Shown one piece after another: positions 10,393 through 21,700 of a DNA stretch of 22,923 nucleotides. The DNA is taken from positions 383 through 23,305 of the forward strand of contig JADGJL010000382.1 of assembly GCA_027600665.1 (NCBI GenBank), written 5' to 3'. The position numbers and the translations under genes are program-made. A model generated the notes under the pieces. That model ran no database searches and had not been told where the DNA came from. It saw nothing but the letters and a program-made list of their open reading frames with translations. The number at the start of each line of letters is the position of its first letter. Position 1 is the first letter of the stretch. Origin of the DNA: Irineochytrium annulatum. Its lineage: Eukaryota > Chytridiomycota > Chytridiomycetes > Chytridiales > Chytridiaceae.

Positions 10393-11572
10393 TAGACGGT
10401 TAGCTCCAGCAAATCCAAACACCAAAAACGGAAGACCAACCTGAGGATGGCAAGGAACAGGTTCAGAACATCCAGGTAAAGCTCGACGGAAGCAATAATG
10501 TAATCCTCAGGGCTGAAGCGCTCAAACAACCTAACAAACAACGTCAATCCACTATCTCACTTCCATAATCAAAGTTACTTACATGTAGGTGTCATAGACG
10601 ATGTACCCGCAGAAAAGAACCGCGACCACGATGGCAAAAATGAGGTCGGTAATTTTTGAGAATGGGAGGAACATTTGCAGGAAGCTGCCAATGATAACGA
10701 TCCAAAGCGCCCCAAACAAGAAAGGACCCATCCCGGAGAAGTCAATTTTACTCTGTATCCGAAAATGCAAGTTAATTTGCTTGCATAAAAAAGCTTAGAG
10801 GGTGACAAACCTGAGCGGTAAACAATGTGAGGCCAATAAAAAGCATAAAGGTGAGAATAGTTGCTTGCAGGACGATCATCGAGTCGTAAAACGTGCAGAC
10901 GGTGCCGATGGAGTAGGCCTCGAGTGCAGTGAAGGTGAAGAGGAGGTACATGTTCGTCGGAGAGGACCGGCGGTACACCATAAGAGCGATCAGGACACCG
11001 AGGGACACAATCCATGAGAAGAATGTAAGGCCGGCACTAAAAAACAACATTAGCTTATGCGCCAATGTCACAAAACAACAGGCATGCTCACTTTCCCTGG
11101 ACAAACTCCTTGACCTGCGACACGCTTAGGTTAATGCGGGAAGGCAAACGGCAATAGCGTAGCGTAGCATACGTACAGGAGCCGAGTACATGAAGATGGC
11201 GCTCACGATGGTGGTGAGACCAAGCTGAGCCGACAGGATGGAGTACACCTTCCGAATGAAGTTCATCCTTAAGAACATATGATCAGCGACGGCAGTGACA
11301 AGGGCAACCTGAGTCACCTGATCAGCGGGCTCTCGTCCACTAGCAGCTTCTTCTCAAACAGCCCCTCCTCATCGTAGTGAGGCGGCTGGGCCTCGCTGTA
11401 CGTAGGGACAGCGCCATAACCGTGGCCAGACTGCAAAACAAAGGGTATCAGCATCGAACGACCGCACAATCCCGAAGCCCTCCAAACAGCAGGCAGTCCT
11501 CGGCTTGAGCAACAGTGCCGACGACCCCGGGCCGGCTGCCGGACGGCGTCGCTGATCCACCACTCTCACCAT
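10363..11572 (-). CDS. Lifeguard / Bax inhibitor-1 (TMBIM) family membrane protein (8 exons)
   Basis: Seven-helix membrane protein of the TMBIM family, whose members sit in ER, Golgi or vacuole membranes, act as Ca2+ leak channels and modulate cell death. After a hydrophilic N-terminus (VPTYSEAQPPHYDEEGLFEK) the order is TM1 (VYSILSAQLGLTTIVSAIF), a VKEFVQGN loop, TM2 to TM5, TM6 ending in YIVYDTYMLFE, then SPEDYIIASVELYLDVLNLF as TM7. The VKEFVQ, YDTYML and YLDVLNLF blocks are diagnostic of the Lifeguard branch. Exons in coding order: 11572-11570 (ATG only), 11430-11318, 11267-11177, 11114-11092, 11036-10811, 10752-10583, 10530-10441, 10390-10363; 248 codons including TAA, the usual family length. 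The start is the least certain part: the first intron (139 nt) is longer than the rest but has GTGAGA and CTGAT...CAG signals and gives M-SGHGYG. Without it, translation could begin at 11454 with MLIPFVLQ. The last exon may instead end at 10347 through the duplicated acceptor. Confidence 0.88.
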
Positions 11573-12100
11573 CGTTGTACTAAGGAGATTTCTGAAATTT
11601 GACGATCGATTCCACTCCAAAATGTTCCTTCTAATTCGGCCACCATACACATGTCGCCGCCCTTGTTAGCCGTTATGGTTGTCCTCCACTCGGTTGAAAT
11701 ACCAATAAAAAAGGAAATTGGCATTGGCGATACGCTAATGTGTCATCGACAGAAGGCGGCTAGACGGGGATTGGCGTAAAGCAGCGACGACGAGTATCGT
11801 CCACCATGCGAAGACCAGCATTCTCTTCACACCCCCGGCTTGGTGCTTCCGGGCGATCTGGTTTGGTAATCACGGCGGTGAAGATCGGCGGGTAGGCTGA
11901 TTGGGAATCCATTGTCGACCTCACCTCATCGCGAGCGACACAACGAGCGACGCCAGACACGGAGCCACACTATCTGACCAGCGTCGACCGCGAGCCAAGA
12001 TCGCGCGAGGTAGTAGGGTGCCCGCTTAACCTCCTGGGCGACTTTGGGCGACCTTCGAGCTAACGCTTGCCTGACAGAGGTTGAACGCCCTTCGCTCAAT
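11573..12100. promoter_or_regulatory. Divergent promoter between TMBIM and chitin synthase genes
   Basis: About 530 bp separating two head-to-head start codons, so it must contain both promoters. A tight group of CCAAT-type boxes lies near 11702-11727. The rest has CG-rich stretches without coding character. A TTG-started extension of the chitin synthase frame begins at 12044, but the first ATG with family-like sequence following is at 12101. Confidence 0.65.
11702..11727. promoter_or_regulatory. CCAAT-box cluster (one forward, two reverse)
   Basis: CCAAT at 11702-11706 and its reverse complement ATTGG at 11717-11721 and 11723-11727, three copies in 26 bp. CCAAT boxes bind the HAP/NF-Y complex in fungi. 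Their position between divergent genes fits a shared regulatory site. Function is inferred from motif and position only. Confidence 0.4.
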
Positions 12101-15100
12101 ATGGGCGACCCAGAGACATCATCCGGGATTATCAAGTCCACCTACACGCTCGCATCTGAAGGGGAGCCGAGCAGGGAACCATCAAAAGTGCAGAAGGCCG
12201 CCGCGCTGGAAGCTGAGCACGGTGGGCTCAAGGATGTGGACAGAGATCAAAGCCGAACTCTGAGCTTTGATGATCTGGAGAGGGGCGGGAGACCAAAAAG
12301 GAGCGTGAAAGAGAAGAGAAACGAGGGGACGGTGTGCTGTGGACTCCCGAGGTACAGGCCGACTCAGCGGCCCAGCGTCAAATCGAAGCCAAGCCGGCGA
12401 TGCTGGACGTGTTTAGCGCGGGGTGTGACGTGGTACTTCCCGGACCGTTTTCTCCACTACTTGGGACGTATGACGAACCCGAAGATACGGTCCGCGTGGC
12501 GGGAGAAGTGCCTGATCTGCCTCTTCGTCCTGATCATGACGGTTATCCTGCTCTTCCTGCTCCAAGGGTTCGCGTTCATCTTCTGCAGCAACCAGTACTA
12601 CTACTCGCCAGCTGAGGTCCTTCAGCACAATTTCGCGTCACCGCGACAAAGCCAACTGATGTCTTTTAACGGGATCGTCTACAACATTAACAACTTCCTC
12701 CACCCGGGTTGGATTTCGATTGGTGGCGCCGCCGGCAACGACGTGTCCAACTACTTCCCGCGCATCGACCCTATTTCGAAATGGCCGAAGTGGCCATCGT
12801 GCGACTTCATCAACTACAATGGGGACCCGGAGGATACCTACCTCATTAACGTGAACCAGACCGTCTGCACGATGAATCTCACGGAGACGTCCGGGATGTG
12901 CCACGAGACCTTCACCGTGAAGGCAGAAATCGAGAACGGCAACTTCCAACACATCTTCCAGGCCGGCGTCGTAGCGTATACGAACTCCATGATTAGGGGT
13001 CATAACAAGTTAAGCGACGCGTGGATCTCGATCAACGGGAGCGTGTACGACTTCACTCCGCTGTTCGACCCGAAGAGGCAGTACTCCATCACCCCCGGCA
13101 CCTTCAACATCAGCGACCTAGGACCACCGGGCGGGGACGCGACCACTAATCTTACGCTCTTCGGCAACGCGACCGACTGCTTCGATCACCTGTATAAAAT
13201 TGGCGAAGTGGACGGCCGCGCGTCGACACTTGGATGCACGATCTCCGTATACATCCTCTACGCGATCACGGCCGTCATGGTGTTAGTCTGGGTGCTGAAG
13301 TTCCTCTCGGCGCTCCAGCTGACCGCGACCGAATACCCGGAGAAGCAGGACCGGTTCGTGATCCTCTTCATGCCCTGCTACGACGAGACCGAGGACCAGC
13401 TCCGACGGACGGTCGAGTCCCTCACGATGGCGGACTACGACGACAACCGGAAGCTGATCTTTATCGTCGCGGACGGCGCCGCTAAGCCAAAGAAGTCCGA
13501 AATCCCAACGTCGGATATCGTGCTCCAGATCCTCGGCGTCGACGGCAAATCGACGAAGCCGATGGCGAGAAGCTACGAGTCTGTCGCGAAGGGATATAGG
13601 CAGAGGAACAGGGCCAAAGTCTACTGCGGGATCTACAACCTTCGCGGCCGGAACGTGCCGTACGTGTACGTGAACAAGGTCGGGGCGGAGGGGGAGACGG
13701 AGAAGCCGGGCAACAGGGGCAGAAGGGACTCACAAGTCCTCCTGATGGAGTTCCTGAACCGTGTCAACTTCGACTCGCCCATGACGCCGCTCGAGCTGGA
13801 GATCTACGACTCGATAAAGAACGTCATCGGTGTCGACCCGTACCTGTACGAGTACCTTTTGATGGTGGAAGCCACGACGAAGATTGAGGAGCAGTCTATC
13901 AATAGGCTGGTCGCGGCGATGGTGAAGGACGCGACGACGATGGGGATGTGTGGTGAGGTTCAGATCGATAACGAGCGGGCGACTTGGGTTACCATGATTC
14001 AGGTACGTTTCGCCGGCAATAAATAATAGGAGATTAAACTAGATGTTTCCATTTCCGCTGTGTAGGTATACGAATTTTACATCGGCTACAACATCACAAA
14101 AGCTTTCGAGTCTATCTTCGGCTGCGTCCTCTCTCTCCCGAGCGCCTTCACCATTTTCCGCATCCGCACGCCAACGAAAGCGCCTCTTCTGATCTCCAAC
14201 CAAGTCCTGCTCGAGTACAAACGGCCGCCCATCCGCACTCTCCACCAGCAGTGCATGATTTCCCTCAAGGAGGATCGCTACCTTACGACCCTCCTCCTCA
14301 AACACTTCCCTGATTACCGAACAAAGTTCATCCAGGAGGCCACCTGCTTGACGCTTATTCCCGAGACGTACGAGCAGTTCAATTGCGCCCGCAGGCGCTG
14401 GATCAACAGCACCCTCCACAACGACTTCGAGCTCCTCTCCCTCCCACACCAAGGTCGCATTGGCAAATGCTTCTACCTCGGCATGCGGCTCGTCCTCGCC
14501 TTCGACCTCCTCGCAACCATGCTCACACCCTCAGCCGTGGGGTATCTCGGCTGGCTCATGTACGCAACCATTTACGCGAGCCCGGCCGAGACGCTCTGCC
14601 TGGCCGTGATTGCGGGGACGTACGGCCTCCAGATCCTGTTTTTCTTCATAAAGCAGAAGTACCAGCAGATCGGGTGGTTCATCATTAACCTCCTCTTCAT
14701 CCCCTTCCTCAACTTCTACCTCCCGCTCCTAAGCCTTTGGAGGTCTGAGTGGGGATTCGGGGGCAAGAAGGACGGGGAACTGAGGGTGGATGATGACGAG
14801 GAGGATATTAGGGAGGAGGAGAAGAGCAGGGAGCCTCTAAGGCTGAAGAAATGGGTGGAGTACGAGAAGGACACGATCGCGCCGAGGGAAGACCAGAAGA
14901 GAATTGAGGAGCTCGTCAAGATCGCAAAGGAGAACTCGTTCGCGCAAGTGTTAGCAAAGAGGGAGACGACGGAGGTGGAGAAAATTATCGCTGATGCCTA
15001 TAAGGGACAGATGAGGTTGTCGGAAGTGGCTCGGCACTTCCCGGAGCTAGCGATGGCGGGCGGCGCGACTGTACTTGCGGCTGGGAAGGCTGGGAAGCAC

Positions 15101-15532
15101 GGGGAGACGGAGGGGGAGGCACAGGCGGCGCTGCGTATGTCCGACGTGGAGCGGCACTTCCCGGAGCTTGTCAGCCCCGTCGCGGGCGCGGTGCCTGCGC
15201 CGGCGTCAGTGCGGGCATCGGTGCGGGCGTCCGTGCGGGCGTCGGCGGCGTTAGCGCCAGAGGTCGGGAGTACGATGGCGCCAAAGCTCCGCGAGGCGCG
15301 TCGAAAGTCGTGGGACCCGTGGGCGGGGAAGGAGCCGACGGAAGAGGAGATAAAGGCGTACATTCATCACGTGATGGGGACGGGGGACCTTGACTCGCTG
15401 TCAAGGAGGAAGGTGAAATCGATGCTGGTGGAGTATTTCGGGTACAACATGGCGCCGTGGAATGAGGCTATCAACGAGGAGATTAAAAGCACGCTGGAGG
15501 AGCTCATCGCAGAGAGCGAGAGAAAGGCTTAG
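12101..15532 (+). CDS. Division-2 chitin synthase-like protein with altered catalytic motifs and DEK_C tail
   Basis: Homologue of class IV/V/VII chitin synthases, which polymerise UDP-GlcNAc at the plasma membrane. Seen in order: cytosolic basic N-terminus; AWREK-type motif and TM1 at about 137-163; extracytoplasmic cytochrome-b5-like region (FNGIVYNINNFLHPGW from about 188); several N-x-S/T sites; TM2 at about 378-405; GT2 domain with PCYDE (425-429), VADG (456-459), GNRGRRDSQ and EDRYL (703-707). Four or more C-terminal helices occupy about 770-860. The hydrophilic tail has two HFPEL motifs, a VRAS repeat and a DEK_C-like domain at about 1060-1115. The metal-binding D-A-D is E-A-T (590-592), and Q-R-R-R-W is A-R-R-R-W (742-746), although WINST follows normally. 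So it is well folded by homology but probably inactive or altered. Exons 12101-14002 and 14066-15532; 1122 aa; stop TAG. Confidence 0.93.
13868..13876 (+). other. E-A-T at the chitin synthase D-A-D (DXD) position
   Basis: Codons GAA GCC ACG in the context YEYLLMV-EAT-TKIEE. Active division-2 chitin synthases have YEYxLMVDADT here; the aspartates coordinate the divalent cation and UDP. The flanks match the family closely, which makes the alignment secure. Confidence 0.85.
15209..15244 (+). repeat. Three 12-bp tandem repeats encoding VRAS
   Basis: GTGCGGGCATCG, GTGCGGGCGTCC and GTGCGGGCGTCG in tandem, in frame inside the chitin synthase tail between the second HFPEL motif and the DEK_C domain. 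They add twelve Ala/Val/Arg/Ser residues to a disordered linker and are likely length-variable. Confidence 0.8.
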
Positions 15533-15751
15533 GGGCCTAGTGTAATTTCCTTCCGTATCATCAGTTTCCGTAGAAGCCCCCCCCCTGAGCATTTCCTTTT
15601 CCTTCCACCAGAACTATTTCCACAGAAATTTACTTATTTTGGCGGGCGTGTCGTAGAGATTTGTGGCTTCCACAAGATAAATAGAGTTGTAAAAGATCAT
15701 AGAGTCGCGTGGCTCGGAAAACTCGGACACGACCGTCTGCCTCACCCATCA
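15533..15751 (+). promoter_or_regulatory. Spacer with chitin synthase 3' UTR and kinase-Sel1 gene promoter
   Basis: 219 bp between two co-directional genes. It holds a run of nine C near 15579, an E2F-like TTTTGGCGGG at 15637-15646 (one base off the TTTSSCGC consensus) about 105 bp before the kinase ATG, and an AT-rich ATAAATAG near 15677. Assignments are from motif and position only. Confidence 0.4.
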
Positions 15752-18700
15752 ATGGCCTCCCTTCTGGCCATATCCAAGGACAGCCTCGTCCTCGACGTCG
15801 ACCGACGCCTGACCGGAAGGTCGCACCGCGGAGGTTGGACCTCGGTCTTCTGCCGTGGGAGGTATGCCGGCTGCCCCGTGGGCGTCAAGCTGGCGGTCAA
15901 TCATCCGGCCGTGATCGCAGCGGAGGAGAGCGCCAAGTAAGTCCCATCGCCAATGCGGACCACTGATCAGCAGCAAGAAGTCTTACTCGTTTTCCAGCTT
16001 CCTCAGAGAAGTCGAGATGCTTGCATCCCTAAGGCACCCGCAAATTGTGGCTTTCTACGGGTATGTGGAGGAGATCAGCGCTATCGTTCTGGAGGTAAAC
16101 CCGACTTTCTGAGGGCACTCAAGGTCTGATTAGTCAGTACCCTGAAGGGGGCTCGCTAAAGGAGCGGTACCGCTCATCTCCTCCAATCGACATCCGCCTG
16201 CGGATAGATCTTGCCGTGGACATAGCTGAAGGCATGGCATACTTGCACTCACGATCGAGGCCCGTCATACACCGTGATCTGAAGGGTGACAACGTCTTTC
16301 TCACCAGATCCGGAGGTCGGCCATTTGCTAAGCTCGGAGGCTTTGGTGGGTCGACCTGGCTCCAAGCTGAAGCGTCGACTCCGGCAGAGATGGAAAGCTT
16401 GTTGTTTGTTGACCCATCGCTTTACAGCGAGCCCATAACGGTGTGTTTCATTCCCTTTACAAGTCCTCGTGCTACACCATGACATCAATGCTTACAGCGT
16501 GACGTTCGTTCCGATGTGTACTCTTTTGCGGTCGTGTTAACCGAGCTAGCGAGTTGGAGGGGACCATACGGCTACGACCTCGATGACTTTCCATGGGAAT
16601 GGTTTAATAATCGGATGCGGGGCCCGGATCATCTTCGCGAACGGCCGAACCTGAAGGAACGCATTGGTCGCGAGGTACCACCGGCGTTCATCAGCCTCAT
16701 CGAGCAATGTTGGAGACCGCAGAGGCGGACACGGCCATTGTTCGTCGGTAGCAACTGCATTACCGTTATGCTCCGGGCCATAGCGGGAGCGGTCAGTAAG
16801 CGGACGTCGTCGCAGACGTCCGACATCAAACCTATCATCCCACTTCTCGAAAAAATGACATCGCGAATGCCACCTCGCCCGCCGCCACGACCGAATATCG
16901 TGCCCTATGCCTCCGCAAACAAAGTGCAAGAAGAAGCAGCATCAACGGAACCAACTACAATGGATTGGAGGGATGATTACACCACCGATAACGAGACCGA
17001 AACATTCGCGGTGCCAGCTGACGATTTCACCGAAGTATACGTCGAATGTGCCGAAGAAGGGTCTGCAAAGGCCGCCGTAGCATCCGACGACTGCTCGGAG
17101 ACGGAAGCATCGGAAAGCAGCCGCACCGACGAAGCACATGTCATCTCATCTCGCAACTCATTGGTCCCCGAGACGTCTGCGTCGGTCGTCGGCGTTGATG
17201 AGGCCGGGGGAGAATCAAAGCACGGCTGCGGGTTTGAAGCAGAGCAGGACGAGGTTGTGAACGTGAACACTCAGGGGCGGGGAATTGTTGCAAGCGAGCA
17301 CCTGAGGCGGGAGTCTGTTGTCGAGACTGGCGGCATAGAGGAGGATGAAGAACAGAAGGGCGCCTCGAAAGTTTCGGCGGCAGGTGGCGAGGGTCCTGCG
17401 GAGGCGGTTGACGGCATAGAGACGGCAATCGGAGAAGGAGAGTTCTATGACGAAGACGGAGGCGCATCGAAGGAGTTTAGACGGAACGTGAAGAAAGTTG
17501 GGGACGATTTTCCGAAGATTTCACCAGATCTACAAGTGGATGATACCTCCGACGGCCCCGACGTTAAGCCGGAGATACATAACCCGTCGGCAGATGGCGA
17601 ATTCATTGCCAAGGTCGACGATACCGTACTGCCTAAGATCCGTAGCGCTTGCGGCGAGATTATGTGCCAACAACAATGCGACGAAGCTCGCCAACAAACG
17701 TTAATTTTGAGCCTCGAAGGTGCAATTGTCGACGTCCGGGTGATGGCAAAATTCAATGAGGTCGTCAAGGTGCCGGGGGTGACAGACGGAGTCGCTTCCG
17801 ATGAAGCTGAGGATCTGGAGACAAAAAGGAAATATGAGGCGCTGGAGGCAAGGGACGCGGCCGCTTGCGAACAAGGCAAGAACTCGAAAACAGAAGTCGA
17901 TATACTGGATATAGAAGAGGAAGTCGCACACGGGGAGCCGGAAGTAAAAACAGCCAAGGAATCGGAAACGACGGCCGGATTTGCTCATGAGGAAGTCGAG
18001 GACTCGCAAGGTAACGGGAGGAGATCCTGGGACCCGCGAGGTGGCTTTGCTACGGCCCCAATCGCCACGCAGGCTGATCAAGTCAATGAGTCGTTGCACT
18101 CAACAAAGTTCGCGCTAGAGAACGGATGCATAAGGAACGATTCAATGGCCGGCTCGTCACCACTTGTAGAAATTGGGCTCACTACCGAGAGCCCACACAG
18201 AGAGCCGTCATTAGAACAATGTCAGGCCCCGCCTTCGTCTGATATCGAGGACGCCGGGGCGACGTCGCCTGAAATCCGTCGTCAATTAACCGTGCCCGAC
18301 GTGTGGATACGAAAATCGAACGTCGTCGCATCTCAGGTTGTGATGGACTCGCACATCACGAAAGTAGATTCAGATATCCTTGCGGCACAGGATGCAACTG
18401 ACGTGCAGATCGCACTGGCGGATTTTTCTCCGACCGACGAGTCTCCTCCGAGCCAATCTGAGTCGTACGATTATAAAGCTTATCAATCGACATCATCAGA
18501 TATCGATATGCCGCAAGTTATAGTGGTCGCACAGTCGACTGATGGACAACGGGACACCATGGCTACTCAGGACGCGGACGATTTTGAAGCTACGCATGAG
18601 AATCCGCAAGCTGAACCTGTAAATCAACCTGATAGAGATGGCCATTTTGATACCCCAACGGTGCCAAGTGGCGAGTTAACCGGCCACTTTGACGATTATA

Positions 18701-21700
18701 ACCAGGAGCCGTTGCCGGCTAAGATAGCGGTACCGGCACACCAAAGCTCCACTTCTGACGACATTTGCCGCATCGAAGACGCGGTGAAAACCATCGGAGT
18801 AAGGGAGGTTGAGTCTTACCTCATACCGCCAATGGAGGTTGACACCATCAGTCGAGTGGTTGATTTAACGTCGCCGGATAGGATTGATCTCACTGCCGAG
18901 AACTCAGACGGAGAGCAAGCATGCGAACAGTCGCATATCCCGCCGTCGTCTGATGTCGTGGCGCCGCCGCCGATAATCATGCATCATCGCCGCCCATCCA
19001 CCGTATTTGTCAGGCGGCGACTTGCATCAAGAGCTATCGCCACTCAAATTCTGAATGACTCGCAAATCACGCAGGCAGATTATGACTTCCTTAGCCCTTT
19101 GGACGCGAGTGAATTTTATGTCGCGCCGGCCGATCCATTCGCAATTAAGGAGTCCTCGCTGAGACCATCTAGTGCACACCGGCATTCAACAATTTCCCAA
19201 TGGACCGTAACAGGCGCACAGCAGCGCGCGTCGAACAGAAGCCCTTTTCAACTTGTAGTTGATTTGCAATCCACGCCATTAAAACCGGAAGACCCTACGG
19301 GTCAAGGTGCGTACGACTCAGACATTACGCAGGCGGATCCACCAGTGGCAGATGAGCCTCAGAGTCAACTTTGTGGCCATGGTTGTGTTGAAGGTGTTCG
19401 GGAGCCAACCGCCGAACACACCACCCAACAGGCGCAGTCTCCTTGTCCAGACGGAGCAGCGTTGACGGTGACCCGACGCTCCACATGTGATAATACTGGC
19501 CCGGATATTTACTACAGTGAGGAGCTGGAAGACGACGAAAGGGCAGATAGCGCATCGGAAGTCGACGGGCGAATTAGCTTGAGTCACCTTTATTACGAAA
19601 ATACCGTTGCCATCGGCGACATGGTTATTTTCAATGATGGTGTTCAGGACGCCGACCTTAACGACGAAGATGATGATGCAACAGAGGGCGAACCGGAGCC
19701 TCATGATTCGATAGAAATCTCAGTGCATGACGCCGCCAAGGACATTAATTTGGTCGTGATAGGAACTATCGCAATCGCGAAGGATGCAATGATCCAAAGT
19801 GAGGTGGTCATTGCAGGGGCCGGCGCCGTGCAATGCGAAACTCCCTTGTCAACTAGCCACTGCAAGATATCCGCTAAGGCTCTTCTCCGCGTGAACCATG
19901 AGACGATTGCAGCTGCGACGACGAGAGGTAGCTTCAACGACGATGCAAACTCTGGTATCGCCGATAGTTCTGGGGTTGGTGAGCTTAGGAACGATGATGG
20001 CGCAAACAACGGATTGGCAACGCAAGTGGTGGTAGAGGGTTTGAAAGCAACGTATAGAAAGTCGCCGAAATCAGTCAAAGAACGAGACTTGACGCCGAAG
20101 TCAGCTAAGCGGCGAGACACAATGCCGCAGTCCATAAAGCGGGAAGACTCCAAGTTGGACTGTTTGGAGCCATCTACAAATGCCGAGGAGTATACAGGTA
20201 CTTCTGCCAAAGTTTTGAATGCGAGACCAGGAAATTATGGAACCGAGTTTACCGTGCTTGATATCACCGAGGCGAGGGACCCAGATACGCAGAAGAAGAC
20301 ACGAGATCAAGGCTTAGAGTCTCAGGAATCCCTCGACTTCTTCAATATCTCCTCGTACCGTACACCAAAGCGCGGGCCTCGCTCATACTCGCAGAAAATC
20401 GTTGGGATACCATCAGATGTACGCCGGGTTGCGCAGCGCGACCGCCGATCTGCAATACCTCAAAGCATCCAAACTCAACCGGCGAACGACGGCAGGGACC
20501 GCCGTCCGTGGCCGAAAACTGCGACGCCCCGGTTCTACGAGGAGCTGGCGGAGTCCGGGGACGCGCTCACGAAGCTCAAAATTGGGCTTTGCTACTACAA
20601 GGGCTCTGTGGTGAAACAAGACTACAATCGCGCGGCCGAGCTTTTCCGCGATGCAGCGGATGCGGGCGATGTCCGTGCTAAGTTTAACCTGGGCGTCTGC
20701 TATAAAATGGGACAGGGAGTCAAGCGAAATTTATACAAGGCTGCTGAGTTATACGAGGAGGCTGCGGTCGCTGGTGACCCTCATGCAAAAGCGTGTCTGG
20801 GAAACCTTTACTACAAGGTGCGATTGCTGGTGTATACTTTGTTCCGGAAGTAATTCTGATAAAGTAATAGGGAGAAGGTGTAGCTATGGACTTCGCGTTG
20901 GCGGTCAGGCTGTACAAGGAAGCGTCCGAGCACGGAGATCTTGACGCTAGCTTCAATCTCGCTGTTTGTTACCATAGAGGTGACGGTGTTTCGGTAGACC
21001 TCGAGAAAGCGGCGGAGCTATTCCGTGTTGCGGCGAAGGGAGGGCACACGCGCGCCAAGGCCATGCTGGCGGCGTGCTACGAGAGAGGTGAAGGCGTTGG
21101 GAGGGACCTCGAGTGCGCCGTAAAGCTCTACATTGAGGCGGCCGACGCCGGGGACGTAGGGGCAAAGTGGGACCTTGCGACTTTTTACGAGGCCGGCGCG
21201 GGCGTCCGGCGGGATCTGGGTCGGGCAGCGGCGTTATATAGGGACCTTGCCACAGGCGGCGATGTGGTTGCCAAGATTAAACTCGGCATTTGCTATTACA
21301 AGGGCATCGGGGTGACGCCGGATTGTTCACGCGCGGCCAGCCTCTTTGGCGAGGCGGCCGACGCCGGCGACGTGCGTGCAAAGATGAACCTCGCCGTGTG
21401 CCTTGAGACCGGCGGCGAGGGCCTGACCCCGGCGCCGAAGCGGGCCGCGCGGCTATACCGCGAGCTGGCCGACACGGGCGTAGCAGCGGCCAAGTTTAAA
21501 CTGGGCGACTGCTACAGGAGGGGACACGGCGTGCTCCTCAGCCTCTCGAGGGCCGTCGTGCTCTATCGCGAGGCCTCGGACGGCGGCGACGCCGACGGGG
21601 CGTTTAGGCTCGCGACGTGCTACCGCGCTGGCGTCGGAGGCCTCGCGCCCGATTTCCGGAAGGCCGCGGCGTTCTATGGGCTTGCGGCGGGGAGGGGCCA

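Noticed and set aside
10260..10840. Possible separate small gene near the TMBIM 3' end
   Set aside because: The open frames are exons of the TMBIM gene or their antisense shadows.
11369..11650. Minus-strand 93-aa open frame upstream of the TMBIM gene
   Set aside because: It covers the probable first intron and second exon in the wrong frame. The true exon reads SGHGYGAVPTYSEAQPP in another frame.
12044..12100. Upstream extension of the chitin synthase frame
   Set aside because: It starts at TTG, which is not a likely start in a fungus; ATG at 12101 follows directly.
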